Positions 19,163-29,700 of a DNA stretch of 64,000 bases are shown piece after piece. Each line of letters begins with the position of its first letter. Position 1 is the first letter of the stretch. The stretch lies in the NCBI GenBank assembly GCA_002794785.1, contig NBBA01000008.1, positions 1-64,000 of the forward strand, written 5' to 3'. The DNA is from Coniferiporia sulphurascens (taxonomy: Eukaryota > Basidiomycota > Agaricomycetes > Hymenochaetales > Hymenochaetaceae). Position numbers and translations under genes: made by a program. The notes beneath the pieces are model-generated. The model did no database searches. It saw only the letters and a list, made by a program, of their open reading frames with translations, and was not told where the DNA came from.

Positions 19163-21531
19163 AAGGTGTCATCGTGAACTGAAGTGTGCGGGTCGACGTG
19201 CATGGAAGACAAAGAAGGTTGAGCAGAAGACGGGTTAGTAAATAAGTTATGTCGTGACGGGTGGACGTTAATAAGGTTCGGGTTAGTAATAGAAGGTGAC
19301 GGTGGTGACGAGAGCGTCATTCGAACTGGTGCAGGAAAGCGATTATAATATAGCGCCCTTTGAGGACAGTCTATGGAGTCGGCTGGGTGAGCACCTGAAC
19401 AGTTGACACAGTAAAAGTGATCGCAAGGCTGGTTATCTTGGTATCAAGCACTAGAGCATCCCGAACACATTTCCTGATGTTGAGAAGTAAGGTGACGTTT
19501 GGAGGCGCAGTATCGGCATCCGAGAGGTTGATTGCACTGAATAGTAAGATGACCGAATTTCCAACATTTGGTACATTGGGAGAAACGCAGTTTGGGTTTC
19601 CATTCGACGGGAACCGTGGATTGGCCGAAAATGAAAAATACTGAGGAGGTAACTTTGCGTAGGAGGTCACCGTTGGGGTCTTCGAAAGCGAAAGAAATTG
19701 ATGATCGAGATTTAGTGATAAATTCCGGGTTACGTGCCCAACGAGGAGGTTGAGTAATTTTGAGAGTGCGGAATAAATCGTTAAGAAGAAGAGATCGGAG
19801 TATTTCGAGTTCAGTAAAGATTGGCATATTGGGCCCGTTTGACATAATGATATTGCTGATAATGACTTTGGACCATTTGGTGTCACGGGTGATTGTAAGA
19901 GGATGGTTTGGGCGTAATTCGAATGCTTCCTTGAGGATCGGAATAATAGTGTTAATGGAGTTAATGGAAATGTTACTAGGGAACGAAAAAATGCAGTTTC
20001 CAGCCATGTTCCAATCCGCGCCAATGATCCGAATGTGTCTAGCCGTAGGGATGCGATCCAGTTTCAGTTGTATACGATCAATGAGGGTCTTGGAATTTGG
20101 TCTGATAGATAAGGGGATATTCTGGCCTTGGAATCGCGCCACGTAACGTGTGAGAGTCGAAATGGACGCAGGAGCCAACGGTAGGAGTTTAGGTTGGTTC
20201 GCTGGCATATTGAGCCCGAGGTGATCTTTGTATGAGAGTGAGCTGATGGGCTGGTTGACGATAGGGTTTCGTAGAAGAACTGGTGACGGGGTGCGTTGAC
20301 GAGGGCCAAGAGGACGAGGTCGAGATATGTTTTCGTGTTGAATGATAGGTTGAACGAATCCATGGCTGACGTTATCTGGTTCTATATCGTTATCAGAAAA
20401 AGAAACATGTCGAGTGTCGTGAGCTACTGCGGGAGTCGTGTTACGATTAGAGTGGGTTTCCATGATGGCCACTGTTTCTTCTAATTGAATAATTCTAGTA
20501 GCTAGACGAGCTTCAAGATCTTGTGCGAGTTTTTTGTTTTGTTCCTGAAGCGTAGACTGAAAATTGTTGAACATGTCCGAAAGGGATGAAGTGTTGATTT
20601 CTGGTGATTTTTCGGAATGAATCGGTAGGTCGTCGTCGTCATCATAAGCGTTATCGTGCATAGAGTCCGGAAAAAGGATTGGATTTTTAACTTTAAAGTC
20701 AAACTGACCCGATTCGTCGATGGTGATTTTTTGATAAATGATGGGAGTCTTGGGGTCAGCGGGATGAATAACAGAGACCTTGGTATTGGAAGGAACGAAA
20801 TGAAGATGAAAAAGTTGAATGGCGTTGGCAAGTGAGTTCATGGAGTGATCCGTAAGATGTTGATTATATTTAGAAGGCCAGGTTTTCGCTATGAGATTGA
20901 GAATCTGTTTGATAGAGAGAGTCCATTCTTCGAAAGAGCCAGGGGCAAGTATATTTTCGATCGCATTCCGAGTTTCGGAAATGATAATTTGATCCTCGAT
21001 GTTAGACTCGTCTGGTGATGGAGTGAATCGAAGACGACGTTGTGTGTGTGTGAGAGTTTCGGGAGAAGATGATGAATGTGACTGAATGGAAGACTGATGT
21101 GACATGATAGGGGCTTGTGTGTGTGAGAGGGCCGTTTGACTCGTGTTGGAAGGGGAGGCTGCTTGAAGGAGAGACTGAGAGTCGAGGGGAAAGACGACGT
21201 CCATAGGAGTGGCCACCGGGGCTGCAAGAGTGATATCTGAGTAATTGGCATAGGTGGTTGAGAAATCTTGGAAGTGAGCATTGAAAGAGGGATCTTGAGA
21301 GGTTGGCATAGATAGAACGGAAGGTGTTTGAGACGACGGTAAGATTTGCTGATATCCTATTATATCGATTTTTTCGTTGTTTTCTGGGTTTTCTTTTGGT
21401 GGAGACGGAAGAGGGCGAGGTGGAGAGTGCGATGCTGGAATGTTAGGCGATTGAGAGTTGTAAAGGTGCATTTCGTCTGGGGTGTTTGCGAAGGTCTGGC
21501 TACTGAAAGAAGGGTTAGGAGAATTCGCCAT
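19159..21531 (-). CDS. LINE-1 ORF1: Gag-like RNA-binding protein with zinc knuckles and one internal stop
   Basis: Element start MANSPNPSFSSQ at 21531. The protein is Ser/Pro/Thr-rich, then has an EEWTLSIKQILNLIAKTWPS helical segment, a basic region and zinc knuckles CTKCWKFGHLTIQC and CRYCASKRHLTSQHQEMC. An in-frame TGA at 19446-19444 follows CSGCSSA. Beyond it the same frame stays open for 94 codons and holds a third knuckle (CDHFYCVNCSGAHPADSIDC), ending TTA TGA at 19159. The TGA is most simply a CGA arginine codon changed at a CpG. The chimeric upstream frame running back to 21837 comes from the interrupted host exon, not from the element. Confidence 0.85.
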
Positions 21532-21727
21532 GGGGGAAAGAAAAATAAAGGGGTTAGGGGGAGTGGGGGATGGGAAGTGAGGATGGTAAAAGTTGAGTGA
21601 AAAACAGCTCGACGAGTGTCTACTGTGAGGGAGACAGGTGTGGGTGGTTAACCCAGAGACTTTAGGGGCGGCGAAAGTGGCTGTGCTGAGGGTTAGATGG
21701 TGGTGGTCAGAGGTCAAGGGGTTGTTG

Positions 21728-21740
21728 ACTCGAGGGGAGT
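21728..21740. repeat. Target-site duplication of LINE-1 element (5' copy)
   Basis: ACTCGAGGGGAGT, same as 7387-7399. It lies between the LINE 5' end and the displaced MT2 start exon. Confidence 0.93.
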
Positions 21741-21798
21741 GCGGTATGGGTGGCAGGGCGGAAGCCGACTCGCCCACTCTTGAGGGTATTTTCGACAT
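21728..21798 (-). pseudogene. Methyltransferase MT2, displaced 5' end of exon 1 (start codon)
   Basis: ATG at 21798 opens MSKIPSRVGESASALPPIPH, then SPRV, which aligns with the MT4 start (MSNPVNAQTAAP...IPHTSRAF) and the MT1 block IPHIPRVF. It continues exactly at 7386 once the LINE and one duplication copy are removed. In its present place the same frame runs without a stop straight into the LINE 5' UTR and ORF1. Confidence 0.9.
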
Positions 21799-23145
21799 GT
21801 GGGGCTGGGAACTGTGAGACACAGTTGCCGGTATCATCCCTTATGAGTGAAACCGGCGTGAGATTTCATCAAAGACGCGATCCGGACATGCTGCCGACCC
21901 CCTGGGTATTAATATGTATCAATTTCACTTCGGCGTAAAAAGCATAAATTAGGGAAAATAAAATGATAACGCAACCTACGCTCAGGCCAATAGGCCAACG
22001 AGCGCTCCATCTAATAAGTTGTTAGTGCCACAAATATCTAGAGTGTGCGTCGGATCGGACATTGAACGATTTACCAAACTTAGCTGGTCTGTATCAGCCA
22101 TCGGGTCATGATTTTAATGTAACCTAAGCCGGGCGTCGCTTGGTGTTTGCTAACCGGATAAACGTTCTTTCGTCCCAGCTGCAATTTTATTTCCCTTTGG
22201 TTCCCCGCCAAAGTCCCTCCGCCGTTACACGGTCGGATTATATGTTTCAAGCCCTGTAGGCGAGAGGGAGAAATAATACACCTGGTTATTACGTGTCAAA
22301 TACCCGACTAAATACTCGTGATTGTGGGAAATGCCATCAAAGCGCTGGCGCTTGCATAATGCATTCAAGCTCAAACACCGCAAATTTTGCTTCGACTCCT
22401 TCCATAGCAAAAGCCTAAGTTACGCTATTGAACGCCGTCACTGGTCCCAACCTCCGTGTCTTCAATTTCAAACCGCAAGCAATACCACAACCGCTGATTG
22501 TGATCTCATTATCAACACATGACAGATAACTTTTCGAGGGAACCACTACACCCGATTTTTCTCACACGCCTACCAACGCTTGCCCAATGCACCGATTCAA
22601 TGAAGAAAAAAAACTGACTGCCGACTTCGACTTCTCAGTCGACAACAAAAGCCTTTCTCACAGACAAGACCTTCCATGCATTCGCAAAGACGGTATCCCC
22701 GGTTTCACATCTAAGAGTCTCGAAGATGATCAGATCCAGTGAACTTCTCCAGAATCGATTGCCCCTTTTCGTAGCGATACTAATGCAACTTTTCAGCTTA
22801 ATCGATTTTTCAAGTGTCACTCTCCAGTGTCAACACTGGATTTGGGTCCGATAGCTACTATAAGTCACACTCGGAAAGTCCCGATTGGAATCGTCCGGCC
22901 ACGAAAAGGCCGAAGTCGTATGAACGAGGCACCCTGTCCGTCAAATACTCGGAGGTCATCGACAAAGATAAAACAAATATGCACTTGTAACCCGCTTGGA
23001 AATAGTGTCATGAAAAATACAAAGAGTCCGTTTAACCGACGGACATAATCACTGTTCATTGTCTGCTCCTTTACTGTGCTCGTCATCGGCCGGAGGAAAT
23101 AAAATATTGGCACTGGCATACGAGGGTGGTTAGAGTTCACGTCCT
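21799..23145. other. Intergenic region between displaced MT2 start and MT3
   Basis: About 1.3 kb. It should include the former MT2 promoter (directly beyond 21798) and the MT3 3' side. No other gene or repeat recognised. Confidence 0.5.
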
Positions 23146-24171
23146 TCATGTGAGCGATGGCATGGGTCGCTGAGCATATACGATGTGGGCCTCAATCTCA
23201 GCACCCTCTGTCTCGTCCCACTCCTTTTCCAAGGAATCGAGAAGCCGGTCAAAATCCTCCTCTGTGCCGACAAAACCAAGCCCACCAGATTGGAGGACGG
23301 GTGTCTTCATGGCGCGAAAGACGGAGATAAGGTTGTCCCGAGCATCAATACCCTGTTGACCCCCCCATACGCCTAATGGAATAGCGCGTTTCTCGACCTT
23401 GACATTGATGAACCCCGCCTCATCTAACAGTCTAGGCAAATCCGCATAGATGTCAAGGTGAAGGTTGCGGGAATCAAAAAGCGCACGGTGCATGACTGCG
23501 TGCTTTCTGTTTACGGGCCCTGCATGCCAGCTGCCGAACTCGCCCAGTTGGACCCAGCCCCCGGGGCTGAGGACCCGGAACATCTGCTTGAGCGCTACCG
23601 GCCACTCGTCCCGTTTGAGTGCGGCCATAAGCAATCGCTGGTGAACGAAGTCGAATTTGTTTGACCATTCTTCTGGCAGTGCCGTCACGGAAGCTATCGA
23701 GAACGAGATATTCGAGGGATACGAGGGCGGGAAAAGCCTACTCTCGATATCAATGCCATGGAGTATAGCCGTCGGGGACAGCCGCGAACAGACATCCAAG
23801 AGCCAGGCGGCTTTTTGTCCGCGTCCTTAATATCAGCAGGAGCTTATGGCACGATTTCATGTATTTTTTTAGCTCACCGGCTCCTGCACCGGAATCGAGA
23901 ACGAAGTAGCTTGACTGGTCCTTGAATGGGGGCAACAGCACTCGACCTTCGAAGGCAGCTTTCAGCACCTTATGCTGCAGCCTCAGCCTGAAAATTATAT
24001 TCAGTATGACGTCCATATATCGTCCGTAAGAATAAGGTGTAACCTTTTTGCCTCTTCTTCATCCGAAGGCAATATGTACGTTGCTCCTGGATAATTGGTG
24101 AAAGGTCTGGAGACATGAGGTATGGACAATGGCGCGAGCCCTGTTTCTGAGACAACCGTACCCGACATCAT
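23146..24171 (-). CDS. SAM-dependent class I methyltransferase MT3 (300 aa)
   Basis: Complement of exons 24171..24044 (128 nt), 23987..23878 (110 nt), 23810..23146 (665 nt), 301 codons with stop. N-terminal block LSIPHVSRPFTNYPGATYIL, then KVLKAAFEGRVLLPPFK, motif I VLDSGAGA plus AWLLDVCS, motif II HGIDIES, FDFVHQRLL, and RVLSPGGWVQLGEFG. Two ATGs in tandem (24171 and 24168) could both start; paralogs favour a single Met before Ser. It is closer to MT4 than to MT1/MT2 in the visible motifs (DVCS, EEWSNKFDFVHQRLL, GGLGFVGTEEDFD). Substrate unknown. The reading frame is intact. Confidence 0.88.
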
Positions 24172-25203
24172 GATGTTAACGTTGAGCCCCAGATGAGCTT
24201 GGCTTTATTATAGCTGCCCCTGAAAAGTCAAGGTCCGACCACGGGAGAAGTTGCCGGCCCTGAGCTGCTAAATGATCTTGGAGAAATCCTCAGGACTTCC
24301 CATGGAAGGCAGCGTGAGCAAGATAGGACGTAATGAAAAGTTATCATGATTCTTCTTCAGGAGTCCGCGGCTCCTATGCCAGAAGCGACAAATCTGAAAC
24401 GAAACCCTTGAGGGAAATTTGCAAAGGAGGACTGCTGTGCCATTCGGGTACGATCTCCGTTCCTTCAGACATTATGAATGATACCAAAGTTGGCCTCAAA
24501 TATTCCCTTGGCATTAGTTACTCGTAGTATGTGAGACTTAGGTCCTTATCCAGGTTACTCCCATTCATCTGTACGACCATCTTTTGTGGAATAGGTCTTC
24601 TAGATTTCGTCGCTCCGAGCCGGAAACACGGACCTTATTTTCGCAAATTCGCATGTAAAAGAGAACTTGAAGGGGCTCAGGCTAGTGGCACTCACGGCTC
24701 GAGTCGGTGCAGACCGTCACGGTAGAAACTCCATCACATGACGGAAAATCGGCACACGGGCCCGGGTAACTCCTCCCCACCCCTGGTCTATCATATGACA
24801 ACGGATGGCGTCTATGAAAGAAAAAATACAGAGAACGAGCCTCGTTAAATACGTACTGTACCCCTCTGTAAATCTACAAAAGAAAAGAAAAGAAATTACT
24901 GTAAGCTCTATACACCAAATACAGACAAATAACAAGCCACAGAGTTCATCTTGTCACTTCCTCGGCCGAAGTAAGAGATGTTTTCCCTCCCCCGTATTGG
25001 AGCGACCAGACAGCTATCAGTAAATTAGAGGTTCGAGCCGTTTGATGACAATAACGGACGTAGTCTTAGAATATAGTTGTCGCACCCAAATTTCGGACTA
25101 AATGCGACTCATCATCAAGTTTTACAAGTGAATTACATAAAAGTACAGCAGTTGATTTATCGTTGGCGTCATCATTACCGGCTGTTTATCATTTCAATAT
25201 CCA
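24172..25203. other. Intergenic region upstream of MT3
   Basis: About 1 kb between the MT3 start and the aldolase stop. No gene, tRNA or repeat recognised. Confidence 0.5.
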
Positions 25204-26280
25204 TCACTCAGGACGATACTCGAATTTCACACCCTCGTTGGCCTCCAGGAGTTGGAATGCAGGTCGACCGCTGAACCAGCCACCAAACGAGGTGCCGACG
25301 GTCTTGTATGTGTCTGCGGCCTCCTCGTCTCCAATTTTCACGGTCTTACCAGCAGCATCGGCCATGAGCTGTACATGGCAGCTTTTCTCGAGTGCGACAA
25401 AGTAGAACAGAGTAGCCTCGATGGAGGGCGTCGCCACCAACAGACCGTGATTCTGTTTCAATCAAAATTCAAATCAGACACTCTGTGAAATGACATCAAC
25501 TTGATGCGGCAGACCTGGAGAATGATCGCCTGTATGATTGCCGTCAGCTCAACGCTAACCCAGGCACATTGGTGAGTGGGGAATAGCATACCTTCTTCTT
25601 GCCTAACGTCTCCGCGATTTTACGCCCCTCCTCTTCTGCGAGGACGACTCCATTGAATTGTTTATAAACCGTGTGGTCGCGGTAGAACGCGCACGAGTCC
25701 TGTGTGATTATATCCAATTCTCGACCGAGCGTAGAGAAAGCACGTCCGTAGGGAGAGTGCGAGTGCGCAGCGCACAGCACATCTGGGCGCGCGGCGTGAA
25801 TCGCAGAGTGGATTGCGAAGGCAGCGGTGTTGAGTAGACGCGTGGGTCCAGACTCGTCGAGAATATTGCCGGCATGGTCAACGAGCAGAAGATCCCCCGG
25901 TTGGATGAGCGAGAAGTGCAATCCAAATGGGTTTACCCAGAAGCAATCCGACTTAATTGGATCCTGACCATAGGCGGACAATAAGTGTTATACAAAACAC
26001 GATCTAGGGAAGCACCGTTTTATATACACACCCTCACGGTAATGTGTCCCGCGACGCCTTCATCGTATCCGAGCTTTCCAAAGATACGGAATGCCTGGGC
26101 AAGACGGAACTTTAGATACGCACGCTCCTCATGCTTGTCTGAGAATGAAGGCGGCCTCGGAAGCGATGTGCTCGAGGGGCTCACTGCCGCCTCATCAAAG
26201 TCAATATTGTTACTTTTAGCGCCGACCTTGAGGCTGCTAATGTCTGGGACGATGGGGCTGGTGGTTGCGACGGGCGCCAT
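25204..26280 (-). CDS. Class II aldolase/adducin family protein (294 aa) with a 15-nt micro-exon
   Basis: Complement of exons 26280..26032, 25963..25592, 25529..25515, 25452..25204 (885 nt). The protein has LAQAFRIFGKLGYDEGVAGH at the domain start, ITVR|DPIKSDCFWVNPFGLHF, then the metal-binding AAHSHSPYGR (His-x-His), EGRKIAETLGKKK|AIILQ|NHGLLV with the third metal His, and AADTYKTVGTSFGGW at the end. This is the zinc-dependent fuculose-phosphate aldolase fold. Fungal relatives are soluble proteins of unproven substrate. Without the 15-nt exon encoding AIILQ, the core KKK-AIILQ-NHG block would be broken; both flanking introns have GT..AG ends. An upstream in-frame ATG at 26316 would add 12 residues; 26280 is preferred because MAPVATT resembles the usual starts of relatives. 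Confidence 0.88.
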
Positions 26281-26740
26281 ATTCCAGTGGTGGGAGTAAG
26301 ATAGAGCGGGGCCCATTCCCGGCCGGCATCTAATACATCACATCACGAGACTTGCTCCGTGTCCTCCCACACCAGCAGACTGAAGTGTTCGTCAGTGTGG
26401 TCATAGCTTTACAGAAATAAAGAAAGGTGTATAGAGCACAGCGAGTAACAAGAGACAGTCAAGGCAATACATGATACATGCGTCATTAGAAAAAAGAGAG
26501 AAACGGCTATGGAAGATAAAGAACATAATTCATGAAAAGCGAAAATGCACATAGGGCCCCAAAAGGTACAGGGAAACGTAATAAAGAGCGTATTGGAGAG
26601 CGATCGAACAAATACAGCGGCCATGGATGCTGTTGAAGTGTAAAGTAGGTCGATCGGAATAGTGAAGAATGGATCCAAAAAAGACGAGATGTAGAGGTCA
26701 AAATGGTGGGATCGAGAGCTAGAAGTCCTAAACAAAGCCA
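26281..26740. other. Aldolase promoter / Set3-like 3' UTR region
   Basis: Head-to-tail spacer between two minus-strand genes. Nothing else seen. Confidence 0.45.
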
Positions 26741-29700
26741 CTATCTTCGTCCGCGTCCCCAGCTTCGCGCCCATCCGGGCGGACGGCCTCGTGGTGGAGA
26801 ATGGCGATCTCGATCCCGATCACGCTCTCTGTCGCGGTCACGACTGCGTTCACGGTCGGCCAGCGGACCACGTGGAGGTTGTGTATGACCCCTCCCCGGT
26901 GCCTGCGTGGTTGGGGATGCCCGGACCTGAGCATCTCTATCTCTTAGCGCACGAGGACCACTGGGCGGTGGTGGTCGGCTTCCGGCGGAGCTGGGGCCTC
27001 CGGAACTCAATCCAATCCCGGATGCCGCGCGCTCCCGCTGCGCCCAGCCAGGAAGCTTAGGCTGTGCAGATGGCGCGGGGGGTGGCGGTGTACGTGCACG
27101 ACTCGTGCGTGGTGGAGATGAGCTATGTACACGCACATCTCTGAGCGAACGTGGCTGCGTGGGTGGAATAGGCGCGCTAGGCCGGGATGCACGCGTTGGA
27201 ACGTGCACAGGTTGGGGTTTCGACACTGATGCAAGAGGCACCGATGTCGACACTGGCAAGCCTTTACCGGACGGAATAGGAACAAACGGCAAGCGAGGAA
27301 CGGATGGCGACGACGGTCGACTAGAAGTATTCGTGATCTCACCATCCTCTTCAGGCTGTGGAGTAGCCGCTCGCCCTTGGGTCACCGATTGTGCTTGAGG
27401 CGGAGGAGAAAAGACGTGCGGCGGCGCCCGACTTACTTCCAGCGATCTACGTCGGGGTAGTTGTTGTACAGAAATGTCACGATCGTCAATACGCTCGTGG
27501 CCAACTTCCGTCGTTGCAGATGCCTTGCTATCCGGTCCGTGTGCACTGGGCGTCGGTGAGAAAGCAATGCGTTCCTCAGATATCTCGCGCTTCGCCATGA
27601 ACTGGACGATAGGAGAAAGCAAGGTTTGTGTCTGATTTCGTACTTCAGACTCTGCCATCAGGTTAGGCTCAATTGATGGAGTTCTCGGCTCCGCAGATGA
27701 CACCGAAGACTGCAAAGGCTCAGGGGCATGTTCCTCTTTCTTCTGAGCCTCGGTCACCACTTTTCCCTCGTCCGGTCCCCCTTGGTTCTCCGTCACAGGT
27801 TTCTCAGGCTCAACTGTCTGGGCTTCTTCCGTCGAAGCGGTATCTTTCTCCACTGCTGTCATGGGCAGTTCACTGTGCAACGGTGTGATCGGCGTCACAG
27901 GCGATGCTACCACGCGTGCTGCTTGTTCTTCGCGTTCTCGTCTTTTGCGCTGTTTATAATCAGCCATGGACCTCCGGATCTTTGGCGGCTCAGGCGGTGC
28001 AAGAGCAGTCGTAGGAGAGTTGTGGGCCGCGTTCAAGGAATTACTGTCGGCTGCCAAAGAGGACGGTGACGTATCGTCGGCCCCAGTGGAAGGAGGCGGT
28101 GTCGGTCGTACGTCTGTGGAGGACACAATGGATACGGCAGGTGAAAGTTGACGGGATATATGCGAGTTGGGACGAACATCCCTATCCGCCACCGTGACAT
28201 TGACATCGGAATCGGCAGGAACATATGCATTAGCGAGAATTTCGTGCTTCTTCTCCAAAGAGTCAGGTTCGAGATCAGCCTCAAGGTGAGGTGCTAGAGG
28301 TTCCAATATTATAGTAAGCGGACGACCGGGGGCTTTGTCCTCAGGCCCAGATAATGATACCGTCGGTAAAGAAGGACTATGGAGTAAAGGCGAGCCAGAT
28401 GCGGGAGGCTGGGAAATTATCGACGCGTCAGGACCAGGACTAGAAGGAACTAAACCGGATATTGTGGCTTCAATTGGGACTTTTGAGGCGGCTTCAAGCT
28501 CTATCTCGGACTCGACCTCGGGTTCGGGCTCAGGTTCAGGCTCAGACTTAGTCACTAGAATCGGTACATCAGTTGATCCAATATCGAGGTCCATAGCGTT
28601 ATCACTAGCGTCTGGAATGACTGTGTCCATGATAACGGGACTGAGCTCCGGCGATGGCTGTTCCGTAAGATGAAGTGAGTTACCGGCTTCCACCGCAACA
28701 CCTGCACTACTTGCTACAGCTTGTCCGACGGGTTCCTCCAAACCAATCACATCAACATCATCAGCGTCCGCCATCACCTCATCTTCAGAAGGCTTTTGCG
28801 AATTTTTACTGACTTCCGATGCATCTACCGCTACCTCCACTGGCGAATTCGCATCCCCATCGCTATCAAACCGCGCTAAGATTAGGGTCATTTGTGGTGA
28901 TTGTGACTGCGAAGGAGATGAGGATGGTTGGTGGTGATTTCCTTCATCTCCATTTGCCATTGGAGCCAGAATTGGGACCGAAGACTCTGGCTGAAGAGAG
29001 GGTGGAGGTTCTGATTCCGGCTCCAGTTCTGACTGTGGCTGCGACTGACGCTCTAGCTGCTCTACAGTTCCTGGATCTGCCAACGGCGTTTCTTGTACGC
29101 TTTTGGGGGGCTGTAGTTCCTCCGGAAACTTTATTTGTATTGGACTCTGCGAAAGCGAACTTAGACGCATCGACGAGTGCAACGGTGACACAGAGTGTTC
29201 GTTCAGTAGACTCAGAACAGATGAAGATCGTCTCTGTTGTGTCGAAGCCGCTATCGTTGTCTGGACAGTTGGAGGCGTATTAGAAAATGTGGATGATGAC
29301 GTAGTAGTAGTTGCAGTTGACGGTGATATTATAGACTTCGGAGGCGGCTCGGGTTGAACATGAGACGTCGCGATTGAGGGTGGAAGTGGCGGTGGAGGCA
29401 TCTGTAACGAGTCTTCTCGATATTTAACGGTATCAGTCACACAGACTAATTTTGGGACAGACGGAGACATACCGAAATTAACATTTGTATGCTTGTCTTG
29501 TGTTGGCGGGTGTAGGGATACAGAAGTTCGAACCGACGTCGTCGATGACCGTGCTGACGGTATCCGCTCATGTTCGTATCCGTCAATGTCCATGCCATCC
29601 GCTAGTGTATGTTCCACTTGGGCTGCTTCACGTAGCTTTTCGCTCGCACGCCGCATCCAGTGTTTACGCATCTTTGGTGGCATCCTCTCCTCCTTCACAT

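Larger units (their letters stand above)
7400..21727 (-). mobile_element. Full-length Tad1-like LINE (about 6.7 kb of its own sequence) carrying a nested LTR retrotransposon
   Basis: Bounded by 13-bp target duplications. In element sense: 5' UTR 21727-21532, ORF1 from 21531, ORF2 from 19162 to 7590 (interrupted by the chromovirus), 3' UTR 7589-7400 ending in an A-rich tail of TAAA-like units. The nested element plus one copy of its 5-bp duplication accounts for 7625 bp, leaving 6703 bp of LINE. ORF2 has endonuclease, reverse transcriptase and RNase H in that order, which fits the Tad1/I-like group of fungal LINEs. The first 50 bases share a 25-nt block (21694-21718) with the 5' end of the second LINE in the window (47705-47729). 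Full length, open ORF2 and a clean duplication all indicate a young insertion. Confidence 0.92.

Noticed and set aside
21750..21837. LINE ORF1 starting at 21837
   Set aside because: The first 37 codons are displaced MT2 exon 1 and its leader, as shown by the target duplication and alignment with MT1, MT3 and MT4; the element start is 21531.
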